11,237 nt of DNA from Paracoccaceae bacterium. Lineage in GTDB: Bacteria; Pseudomonadota; Alphaproteobacteria; Rhodobacterales; Rhodobacteraceae. The position numbers and the translations under genes were made by a program. This document shows, piece after piece, positions 1 through 5,242 of the stretch; within the stretch, counting starts at the first letter, position 1, and the number at the start of each line of letters is the position of its first letter. Location of the stretch: assembly GCA_021767525.1 (NCBI GenBank), contig JAASTF010000082.1, positions 1 through 11,237 on the forward strand, given 5' to 3'. A model generated the notes under the pieces. The model was given only the letters and a program-made list of their open reading frames with translations, had not been told where the DNA came from and ran no database searches.

Positions 1-295
1 AGGACTTGCCGGCCTCACCTTCGACGGTGTTCCAGGTCTCCATCGCTTGATCGACGAAAATCATGCCCGGGTTGTCGAAATCATCCATCTGCAGGGCTTG
101 CGTTTCGTCCGAACGGAAGTGCCAGCCAGACATGATCTGATCCATGTTGGCGTCTTCCATATGCGCTGGCAGATCCGCCTTGGTGACCATTTCCTCACCG
201 TTGACCGTCAGCGTGTCGTCATCCGGGTCGGCGAAGGTCAGTGCGGGTGCCGCAACCATCAGGGCCGCGATGGCTGTCAGTGCCTTGAATTTCAT
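1..295 (-). CDS. soxA: SoxA, diheme c-type cytochrome subunit (5' part, cut by window edge)
   Basis: SoxA partners SoxX in the periplasmic SoxAX cytochrome, which oxidatively couples thiosulfate to the Cys arm of SoxY. Only the first 98 codons are present. They begin with a Sec signal peptide (MKFKALTAIAALMVAAPALTF, cleaved near residue 22). They continue with the family block SGWHFRSDETQALQMDDFDN (about residues 56-75), then NPGMIFVDQAMETWNT and GEAGKS at the edge. In the family a Cys follows the last motif. The haem-binding CXXCH motifs and the active-site Cys lie beyond the window. The start at 295 is supported by the Shine-Dalgarno sequence GGGAGGA about 6 nt upstream. It is the last visible gene of soxVWXYZA, separated from soxZ by 60 nt that contain a strong hairpin. 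The identification is firm; haem content and completeness cannot be judged here. Confidence 0.93.
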   Translation of the reverse strand, partial: MKFKALTAIAALMVAAPALTFADPDDDTLTVNGEEMVTKADLPAHMEDANMDQIMSGWHFRSDETQALQMDDFDNPGMIFVDQAMETWNTVEGEAGKS

Positions 296-316
296 TAAGC
301 GTCCTCCCTTGGCAAA

Positions 317-343
317 CCCTGCCCCCGATCACCGGGGACAGGG
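317..343 (-). other. Hairpin in the soxZ-soxA gap
   Basis: Read on the minus (mRNA) strand, this is CCCUG U CCCCG, loop GUGAU, CGGGG G CAGGG. It makes an 11-bp stem whose only non-Watson-Crick pair is a central U-G. On the plus strand the same position would be a C-A mismatch, so the structure suits the sox transcript. It ends about 20 nt before the soxA start and has no U-run after it, so it is not a typical terminator. A role in partial attenuation or in stabilising the 3' end of soxXYZ mRNA is inference. Confidence 0.6.
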
Positions 344-355
344 CAGCTTTATTTG

Positions 356-685
356 TTATCCGACCTGAACGGTCTTGGTCTCTTCGTAGATCGAGCCATC
401 GTCGTCATACCAGGTGAACTTCATGTCACCAGCTTCGGGAATCGTGGCTTCGAATTCGAAGTAGGGGTTGGTCGAGATCGCCGGTTCCATCTTCACATCG
501 ATGATCGAGGTTCCGTTGAACTCGCAGGTAAAGCGGTTGATGATCGAACGCGGGATGACCGAGCCGTCCTTGTTCTTGCGCTGACCCGATTCCATCCGGT
601 GGCTGATCAGGGTCTTGATCGTGACAACCTCGCCGGCCTCTGCCGAACGGGGTGCCTTGACGCGGGGCTTAACACCTTCTGCCAT
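356..685 (-). CDS. soxZ: SoxZ, sulfur-carrier complex subunit
   Basis: SoxZ is the 109-residue partner of SoxY. The SoxYZ heterodimer carries sulfur intermediates between the Sox enzymes in the periplasm. The sequence shows the family core: MAEGVKPRVKAP at the N-terminus, a charged central strand region (ISHRMESGQRKNKDGSVIPR), then NRFTCEFNGT and a C-terminal immunoglobulin-like sheet (FEFEATIPEAGDMKFTWYDDDG). No signal peptide is visible, as expected, because SoxZ is known to be exported together with Tat-targeted SoxY. The start at 685 follows AAGGAG at 8 nt spacing. It lies 25 nt downstream of soxY and is almost certainly cotranscribed with it. Length is normal for the family. Confidence 0.97.
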   Translation of the reverse strand: MAEGVKPRVKAPRSAEAGEVVTIKTLISHRMESGQRKNKDGSVIPRSIINRFTCEFNGTSIIDVKMEPAISTNPYFEFEATIPEAGDMKFTWYDDDGSIYEETKTVQVG

Positions 686-710
686 AGTCGTATCTCCTTG
701 AAATCCGGGA

Positions 711-1127
711 TCAGCCGCCGCAGCCGCCGATGGTCACTTTGACGTTCTTGGTTGCCTTGGCAAAGCTGCCGTCGGCCATTTTGGCGATCGCCACAACGTC
801 TTGCGTGCCGGCAAGGCGGATACGGGTCGATGCAAACTGACTGCCGGCCAGCTCGCCAAAGTTGAAGGTGGCCACACCCGGGGTCGGGTTGCCCATTGCC
901 AGCACCATGATGGCGCTTGCGCCTTCGGCCGAAACCGAAATCGGAACGGTGTTGCCGTTCTCGGCGATTTCCGGCGCCTCCAGGTCGACGCCGCCCTCGG
1001 CAACGTCTGCACCGCCGGTGAAGGCGGCAATCGCGTCCTCACCCGCCGCGTTCACGCGAAACGGCAGCACGGTCAGGGCAACAGCACCGGCAGTCAGGGC
1101 CAGCGTATCGCGACGTGTAAAATCCAT
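711..1127 (-). CDS. soxY: SoxY, covalent sulfur carrier protein
   Basis: SoxY carries sulfur intermediates on the Cys of its C-terminal swinging arm. The 138-residue product ends in GGCGG, with the carrier Cys at position 136, exactly as in the family. The N-terminus has a twin-arginine signal (TRRDTLALTAG, residues 4-14) with cleavage likely near VNA|AG (about residue 27). SoxYZ is therefore exported folded by Tat. I chose ATG at 1127 because AGGAG sits 8 nt upstream. A GTG three codons earlier overlaps that Shine-Dalgarno sequence and is unlikely. It lies between soxX and soxZ with short gaps (34 and 25 nt). No residue looks abnormal. SoxS/SoxV-dependent reduction of this Cys is known from P. 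pantotrophus. Confidence 0.97.
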   Translation of the reverse strand: MDFTRRDTLALTAGAVALTVLPFRVNAAGEDAIAAFTGGADVAEGGVDLEAPEIAENGNTVPISVSAEGASAIMVLAMGNPTPGVATFNFGELAGSQFASTRIRLAGTQDVVAIAKMADGSFAKATKNVKVTIGGCGG

Positions 1128-1161
1128 GTCTTTCACTCCTAAATGTTTCGTTTGCGTCCCG

Positions 1162-1638
1162 TCACTCTTCTTTCAGAGTGCTCAGGAAAGCGACGACATC
1201 CTCGACCTGCTGCGCAGTCAGCAGCGGGCCGAACGAGTCGTCGGCCGCCTTGCCCGTGTAGGCATTGCCCGGACGGGTGAACCCGTCGACACGGTAGTAG
1301 GACGGCATGACTGTCCCGTCGTAGGTTTTCTTGGCGTTCACCAAAATCCCGCGAAGCTCGGCTTCACCCCAGCGGTCGCCGACGCCATCCAGGCTGGGCC
1401 CGACATTGCCGTGGAACGGCGCATCGTTCAGGGCCGTCACCTCGTGACAGGCGATGCAGTTGCCGATGCCCTTGTTGGCCATGATCTTGGCTCCCTCTTC
1501 GGGGTTGCCCGGTTGGCCGGTCAGCGACGTCGCGACGGCGCCGTATTCGTCGAACTGGACGTCGCCGGGCGCAACCTCGGCGGCAAATGCAGCGCCAGTT
1601 GCCAGCGTCGCCGCCAGTGTCAGTGTTGCAAGCTTCAT
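1162..1638 (-). CDS. soxX: SoxX, monohaem c-type cytochrome
   Basis: SoxX is the small electron-accepting subunit of the periplasmic SoxAX cytochrome. The 158-residue protein has a Sec signal peptide (MKLATLTLAATLATGAAFAA, residues 1-20) and one haem motif CIACH at 61-65. A probable distal ligand, Met111, lies in GTVMPSYYRV. The typical C-terminal helix follows (LTAQQVEDVVAFLSTLKEE). The reading frame stays open about 29 codons further upstream, but ATG 1638 follows GGGAGGAAAC, begins the signal peptide and is clearly the start. It is the first gene after the 118-nt soxW-soxX gap, which in P. salicylatoxidans is a SoxR-bound promoter region. A separate promoter for soxXYZA is therefore likely here. 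Confidence 0.96.
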   Translation of the reverse strand: MKLATLTLAATLATGAAFAAEVAPGDVQFDEYGAVATSLTGQPGNPEEGAKIMANKGIGNCIACHEVTALNDAPFHGNVGPSLDGVGDRWGEAELRGILVNAKKTYDGTVMPSYYRVDGFTRPGNAYTGKAADDSFGPLLTAQQVEDVVAFLSTLKEE

Positions 1639-1718
1639 GTTTCCTCCCATGGCTTCAGCTCTGTGACCGAGTTGGCTTTGTATACCGTAGTTTACCGAGG
1701 CCCCCGTTTGCAACATCA

Positions 1719-1736
1719 AATTCACAATTATGAATT
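1719..1736. promoter_or_regulatory. Candidate SoxR operator in the soxW-soxX gap
   Basis: AATTCA C AATT A TGAATT is an 18-bp palindrome with one mismatched pair. It sits in the AT-rich part of the 118-nt gap, about 80 nt upstream of the soxX start. Its left part, with one preceding base, is AAATTCACA. The same 9 bases occur in the same orientation in the soxS-soxV gap (3110-3118). SoxR of P. salicylatoxidans is known to bind the equivalent two gaps. That this exact sequence is the site is inference. I could not place convincing -35/-10 boxes for soxX. Confidence 0.55.
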
Positions 1737-1756
1737 ATTGATTTCACCAATCGCGA

Positions 1757-2335
1757 TCAATCGTTGCCCTGGGCCTGGCGCTCTTGAATTTTTCTTGCGT
1801 GATAACGCTGGAAATCTTCCCCGTTATCAAGCTCATACCGCTTCTCGTTCACCCAGACGAACATGTCGTATGTCGTCTGCGCCCCGAAGGCGCCAGGCAT
1901 CACCGACACGGCGGCCTGTGCCGCGGTCATGCCTTCGGGCACGTCTTCGGGCAGGAAGATCACGGTCGGGGTGAACAGAATCCCCCATTTCCGCGCCGCG
2001 GCCCGCTCGCTCAACGCCTCGCCATCAAGGTCGGTCATTTCGGTGCTGCTGTGCAGGTTCAGCTGCACGACAAAGAAATTCTCGTCGATATAGCTCGAGA
2101 TTTCTTCGCGCGGATAAATCTCTTCGTGCATCTTCTTGCAGTAGATGCAGCCACGCTGTTCGACCATCAGAACAAGGCGTTTGCCCTCGGCGTTCGCCTC
2201 GGCCAGGTCTTCACGAAGGTCCTTGAAAGTATCGCGCATCCACGGCTGTTTGTGCAGCCCGTCATCGCCCAGCTCGGCCGCAGCGACCGGCAGGGCAAAG
2301 AGAATCGCCCACAGGGCGAGAATCAGTTTCTTCAT
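1757..2335 (-). CDS. soxW: SoxW, periplasmic thioredoxin-fold protein
   Basis: SoxW is a thioredoxin-like protein that receives electrons through the membrane protein SoxV. In P. pantotrophus it is dispensable, while the parallel thioredoxin SoxS acts on SoxY. The 192-residue product starts with a Sec signal peptide (MKKLILALWAILFALPVAAA). It has the redox motif CIYC at 63-66 in VEQRGCIYCKKMH, and the cis-Pro loop FTPT at 121-124. The C-terminal part after residue 150 is polar and charged (KRYELDNGEDFQRYHARKIQ). The start at 2335 is backed by AGGGAGGATGAC just upstream. It follows soxV by 19 nt, so soxVW is one unit. Fold and redox motif are certain; the exact client is taken from the family. 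Confidence 0.93.
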   Translation of the reverse strand: MKKLILALWAILFALPVAAAELGDDGLHKQPWMRDTFKDLREDLAEANAEGKRLVLMVEQRGCIYCKKMHEEIYPREEISSYIDENFFVVQLNLHSSTEMTDLDGEALSERAAARKWGILFTPTVIFLPEDVPEGMTAAQAAVSVMPGAFGAQTTYDMFVWVNEKRYELDNGEDFQRYHARKIQERQAQGND

Positions 2336-2354
2336 GTCATCCTCCCTTGGTCCC

Positions 2355-3089
2355 TCACCCGATTCGCGAGAACACGGGGAAGGTTTCGATCATCCAGTTT
2401 GCGATTTCGTTTATCGTGCCCGTCGCGATCAGAATCGCGAATGCGATCAGCATAACGCCCAGCACCTTTTCAACGTAAGGCTGATATTTGCGGTTGCGCT
2501 GCACCCAGTTCAGGAACGGCCGCGCAAAGATGGCTGCCACCACGAAGGGCGCAGTCATGCCAATGCCGAACAAGGCCAACAAAAAACCGCCGCGCCAGAT
2601 GTCGCCCATGCCGCTGGCGATCATCAGGATGGTCGCCAGAACCGGGCCGACGCAAGCCGACCAGCCGAACCCAAAGGCCAGCCCCATGACATAGGCCCCG
2701 ATGACCGAGCTGGGATCCATCTTCGACTCCATCCGCGCCTCGCGGTACAGAATTCCAATGCGGATCACGCCCAGGAAATGAAGGCCAAACACAAAGATCA
2801 GCGCCGCCGCCGCATAACGCAGCACGTCGAACCAGTCGCGGAACACCTGCCCCAGCGCCGTCGCGCCCATTCCCATCAACATGAAGATACTGGTCACGCC
2901 AAGCGCGAAGGCCACCGCCGACAGGAACAGCCGCCGCTGTGCACCGGGGGCGATCTCACCCTCGCCGCGCAACTCGGACATGGACAGACCCGCCATGTAG
3001 CTTAGGTAAAACGGCACCATGGGCAGGATACAGGGCGTAAAGAACGCCAGGAACCCCGCCAAAGCCGCACCGGCAAACGTCACGTCCAT
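2355..3089 (-). CDS. soxV: SoxV, CcdA-type transmembrane thiol-disulfide electron carrier
   Basis: SoxV moves reducing equivalents from cytoplasmic thioredoxin across the inner membrane to SoxW and SoxS, and so to SoxYZ. The 244-residue protein is of CcdA/DsbD-beta size, with about six hydrophobic segments. It carries both diagnostic redox cysteines: Cys20 in FFTPCILPMVP (segment 1) and Cys146 in GWSACVGPVLA (segment 4). ATG 3089 follows AAGGAG with a rather long spacing of 11 nt. It heads the minus-strand sox operon, divergent from soxS. A ccmG-linked ccdA is the alternative family member, but position among sox genes settles the assignment. Confidence 0.95.
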   Translation of the reverse strand: MDVTFAGAALAGFLAFFTPCILPMVPFYLSYMAGLSMSELRGEGEIAPGAQRRLFLSAVAFALGVTSIFMLMGMGATALGQVFRDWFDVLRYAAAALIFVFGLHFLGVIRIGILYREARMESKMDPSSVIGAYVMGLAFGFGWSACVGPVLATILMIASGMGDIWRGGFLLALFGIGMTAPFVVAAIFARPFLNWVQRNRKYQPYVEKVLGVMLIAFAILIATGTINEIANWMIETFPVFSRIG

Positions 3090-3105
3090 AGGCGAACACG
3101 CTCCT

Positions 3106-3118
3106 TGTGAAATTCACA
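3106..3118. promoter_or_regulatory. Candidate SoxR operator in the soxS-soxV gap
   Basis: TGTGAA A TTCACA is a perfect 13-bp palindrome with one central base. It overlaps the proposed -35 of soxS and the expected transcription start of soxV, so one bound dimer could control both directions. It contains AAATTCACA, shared with the soxW-soxX gap. SoxR binding to this gap is known in P. salicylatoxidans; the exact site here is inferred. Confidence 0.55.
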
Positions 3119-3140
3119 TATTCAGATTAAGTTGTATATA
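3113..3140 (+). promoter_or_regulatory. Possible soxS promoter
   Basis: TTCACA (3113-3118) and TATATA (3135-3140), 16 nt apart, make a plausible sigma70-type promoter reading toward soxS. The leader to the ATG at 3165 would be short. The -35 lies inside the palindrome at 3106-3118. Confidence 0.4.
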
Positions 3141-3153
3141 CGATCGTAGTCAA
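3124..3153 (-). promoter_or_regulatory. Possible soxV promoter
   Basis: On the minus strand TTGACT (3153-3148) and TAATCT (3129-3124) are 18 nt apart. The -35 match is good and the -10 is weak. The expected start near 3117 falls in the palindrome 3106-3118. A second perfect palindrome, TACGATCGTA (3139-3148), lies in the spacer and overlaps the soxS -10. Confidence 0.35.
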
Positions 3154-3164
3154 TTGGATCCGAG

Positions 3165-3533
3165 ATGGCGGCCCCGAGATTCTTTTCAGCCATTCTGACG
3201 GCCCTTTTCCTTGCAGGCCCTGCCGCCGCGCTTGAACTGATCATGGTCGAGCGCCAAGGGTGCCATTACTGCATTGCCTGGAAAGAGGATATCGGCCCCG
3301 CCTATCCCAATACCGAGATGGGGCAATTCGCACCGCTGCGCATGATCGATATTTCAGACGCACCGCCCGACGACGTTGAATTCGCAAGCCGCGTCGTGTT
3401 TACACCGACATTCATCCTTGTCGAAGACGGGCAGGAAATCGGCCGGATCGAAGGGCATCCGGGCGAAGACTTTTTCTGGGGACTGCTGCATAAGCTGTTG
3501 ACCGAAAAGGCAGGCTATACCGGATCGGGATGA
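3165..3533 (+). CDS. soxS: SoxS, periplasmic thioredoxin that reactivates SoxYZ
   Basis: SoxS is a small thioredoxin-fold protein. In P. pantotrophus it keeps the SoxYZ carrier active by thiol-disulfide exchange, drawing electrons through SoxV. The 122-residue product has a Sec signal (MAAPRFFSAILTALFLAGPAAA) and the redox motif CHYC at 33-36 in VERQGCHYCIAWK. It also has the cis-Pro loop VFTPTFIL and a DGQEIGRIEG strand pair. The start at 3165 has only a poor ribosome site (GGA...GAG), but it begins the signal peptide correctly and no better start is present. It is divergent from soxV and lies upstream of soxR on the same strand, the P. pantotrophus arrangement. Its CHYC differs from the CIYC of SoxW, so the two are separate paralogues. 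Confidence 0.93.
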   Translation: MAAPRFFSAILTALFLAGPAAALELIMVERQGCHYCIAWKEDIGPAYPNTEMGQFAPLRMIDISDAPPDDVEFASRVVFTPTFILVEDGQEIGRIEGHPGEDFFWGLLHKLLTEKAGYTGSG

Positions 3534-3538
3534 CCGCC

Positions 3539-3559
3539 GCATGGCCCGGCCCGCCATGC
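3539..3559 (+). other. Hairpin just after soxS
   Basis: GCATGGC and GCCATGC form a perfect 7-bp stem around the loop CCGGCCC. It starts 6 nt after the soxS stop codon, in the 97-nt gap before soxR. No U-run follows, so it is more likely an RNA-stability or partial attenuation element than a full terminator. The rest of the gap has no clear promoter boxes. Confidence 0.4.
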
Positions 3560-3630
3560 CGGTGCCGCCATATTGTAAGACATGCCGTTGTAGGAGGACA
3601 CGAAGCGGCAGGACAACAAGGGGTTAACAC

Positions 3631-3960
3631 GTGACCTTACCGGTTTTCGACAAGGGCATCTCGGAACAAGAGATGGACCGGATGGTGGACAACGCAACAA
3701 CGGCGTCGAACTTTCTCAAAGCGGTCAGCCACGAAGGCCGCCTGATGATCCTGTGCCACCTTGTGTCCGGCGAAAAATCCGTCACCGAACTCGAAGAGCT
3801 GCTTTCGGCCCGCCAGGCCGCCGTCAGCCAGCAGTTGTCGCGCCTGCGCCTCGAGGGGCTGGTGGTGCCGCGACGCGAGGGCAAGGCAATCTATTACCGT
3901 TTGGCAGACGACCGCCCCAAGCGTATACTGGAACTGGTCTACGATCTTTTCTGCGAGTGA
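3631..3960 (+). CDS. soxR: SoxR/SqrR-type ArsR-family repressor of sox genes
   Basis: This 109-residue winged-helix repressor (ArsR family) controls sox genes in related bacteria. The helix-turn-helix is KSVTELEELLSARQAAVSQQ (residues 49-68) and the wing is REGKAIYYRL. The metal-binding ELCVCD motif of classical ArsR proteins is absent. Instead there are exactly two cysteines: Cys42 (RLMILCHLV) and Cys108 (YDLFCE). They have the same spacing as the Cys41/Cys107 pair that forms a polysulfide bridge in Rhodobacter capsulatus SqrR. Persulfide sensing is therefore the best inference. The start is GTG 3631, backed by AAGGGG at 7 nt; the in-frame ATG at 3673 lacks a ribosome site. Its likely targets are the palindromes in the soxS-soxV and soxW-soxX gaps. 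Confidence 0.93.
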   Translation: MTLPVFDKGISEQEMDRMVDNATTASNFLKAVSHEGRLMILCHLVSGEKSVTELEELLSARQAAVSQQLSRLRLEGLVVPRREGKAIYYRLADDRPKRILELVYDLFCE

Positions 3961-4000
3961 CGCGGGACCGTCGCTTGCAGCCGCAGACCGGGAGGACATG

Positions 4001-5059
4001 ATGTTTGACTGGATTTCGGACGAGGCGCTCGTTGCCCTGATCGGGCTTGGGGGCGGCGTCCTTTTGGGCCTTGCCGCGCGGCTGGGGCGCTTCTGCACAA
4101 TGGGCGCCATCGAAGACCTGCTCTACGGCGGGTCCGATTTGCGAATGCGCATGTGGATACTGGCCATCGGCGTGGCGATCCTGGGCACCTTCGGCTTGGC
4201 CGCCGCCGGTGTGCTGAACCTCGAAGCATCCTATTACCTGTCGATCCGCTGGATGCCGGTTGCGGCGATCCTCGGCGGGTTGATGTTCGGCTATGGCATG
4301 GCGCTGGCAGGCAATTGCGGCTTCGGCTCGATCGCACGGGCGGGCGGCGGCGACTTCAGGGCCTTTGTGATCGTCGTCATCATGGGCGTGTCCGCCTACC
4401 TGGTGCTGTCGGGGCCGCTGGCGGCGCTGCGGGTCTGGGTGTTTCCGCAGGCCGACGTGGTCAACGACACGCCCCCCGGGCTTGCGCACCTGCTGAACCA
4501 GTGGACCGGCATATCGGTGCATGTGATCGGCCTGGCCATCGGCGCGGTCGTCATCATTGCCGCTTTGGCCTCGCGCGAGTTTCTGTCGAACCCGCAATCG
4601 GTGTTCTGGGCAGCTGTCGTGGGTATTGCCGTGGTCAGCGGCTGGGCCGGCAGCTATTGGGTGGTCAGCCAAAGCTTCACGCCGATGCCCGTTGTGTCGC
4701 ACAGTTTTTCCGCGCCGGTCGGTGAAACGCTGCTTTACGCCATGACAGGCTCGGCCCGGGCACCGTCATTCGCGGTTGGATCGGTCACGGGCGTTGCGCT
4801 GGGGGCCTTTATCGGCTCACTCATCAAGGGCCATTTCCGCTGGGAAGCCTGCGAAGACCCGCGCGAGCTGCGCCGTCAGATTCTTGGCGCCACGATGATG
4901 GGCGCAGGCGCGGTGATCGCGCTCGGCTGCACCATCGGCCAGGGCATTTCCGCCTTTTCTATGCTGGCCTTCTCGGCCCCGCTGGTTTTCGCGTCGATCA
5001 TCGCGGGCGCGGCCCTTGGCCTGCGCCAGTTGATCGAAGGGTTCCAACCCGCCGAATAA
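4001..5059 (+). CDS. soxT: SoxT-like YeeE/YedE family membrane protein, probable sulfur-compound transporter
   Basis: This is a 352-residue polytopic membrane protein of the YeeE/YedE (sulf_transp) family, with about 8-10 hydrophobic segments. Three conserved short motifs with cysteines are visible: RFCTMGA (Cys32), GNCGFGS (Cys106) and GCTIGQG (Cys310). The structurally studied thiosulfate importer YeeE/TsuA uses three cysteines in equivalent motifs to pass thiosulfate. A further Cys284 lies in the loop WEACEDP. Genes of this family next to soxR are called soxT. Two ATGs lie in tandem; 4001 is preferred because GGAGG is 5 nt upstream, while 3998 would leave only 2 nt. It begins 40 nt after soxR, probably in the same transcript. 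The substrate (thiosulfate, sulfite or sulfide-derived sulfur) and the direction of transport are not shown by the sequence. Confidence 0.87.
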   Translation: MFDWISDEALVALIGLGGGVLLGLAARLGRFCTMGAIEDLLYGGSDLRMRMWILAIGVAILGTFGLAAAGVLNLEASYYLSIRWMPVAAILGGLMFGYGMALAGNCGFGSIARAGGGDFRAFVIVVIMGVSAYLVLSGPLAALRVWVFPQADVVNDTPPGLAHLLNQWTGISVHVIGLAIGAVVIIAALASREFLSNPQSVFWAAVVGIAVVSGWAGSYWVVSQSFTPMPVVSHSFSAPVGETLLYAMTGSARAPSFAVGSVTGVALGAFIGSLIKGHFRWEACEDPRELRRQILGATMMGAGAVIALGCTIGQGISAFSMLAFSAPLVFASIIAGAALGLRQLIEGFQPAE

Positions 5060-5096
5060 CCGCCCCCGCTTCCTCTCTCTAAAAATATCCCGGGGA

Positions 5097-5120
5097 GTTT
5101 GAGGGGCAGAGCCCCTCAAC
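5097..5120. repeat. Repeat-like palindromic element behind soxT
   Basis: TTGAGGGGC AGA GCCCCTCAA (5099-5119) is a perfect 9-bp stem with a 3-nt loop. The outer bases G5097 and C5120 add a pair if one T is bulged. It is preceded by AAAAATATCCCGGGG, and no U-run follows. From memory, similar AT-rich plus CCGGGG plus G/C-hairpin segments recur between genes in Roseobacter-group genomes. I cannot confirm a second copy inside this window. The stretch 5121-5193 carries no gene. It shows only one weaker bulged hairpin (TGTGC 5149-5153 with GCACA 5175-5179). Confidence 0.45.
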
Positions 5121-5193
5121 GCCTGCGTGGCGTGAACGCAAAACCATCTGTGCGCCGCCAGGCGCGCCGGCAAGGCACAACACCAACCACGAA

Positions 5194-5220
5194 AAAGGGG
5201 CCCGAAAACCGGGCCCCTTT
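5194..5220. terminator. Bidirectional Rho-independent terminator between soxT and the acyl-CoA dehydrogenase gene
   Basis: AAAGGGGCCCG, loop AAAAC, CGGGCCCCTTT forms an 11-bp stem. On the minus strand it is followed by a run of five T, and it ends 22 nt after the acyl-CoA dehydrogenase stop. That gene is its main client. On the plus strand it ends in TTT and can also stop soxT transcripts. Confidence 0.85.
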
Positions 5221-5242
5221 CCATCTGCCATGGCAGGTCGCC

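Noticed and set aside
1745..1763. TTGATCGCGATTGG after soxW, resembling an FNR box
   Set aside because: Only the left half matches. The right half is ATTGG instead of ATCAA, and it overlaps the soxW stop.
862..1974. Long plus-strand open frame of about 370 codons
   Set aside because: It lies opposite soxY, soxX and the end of soxW, all with clear family motifs and ribosome sites. High GC leaves the antisense frame open.
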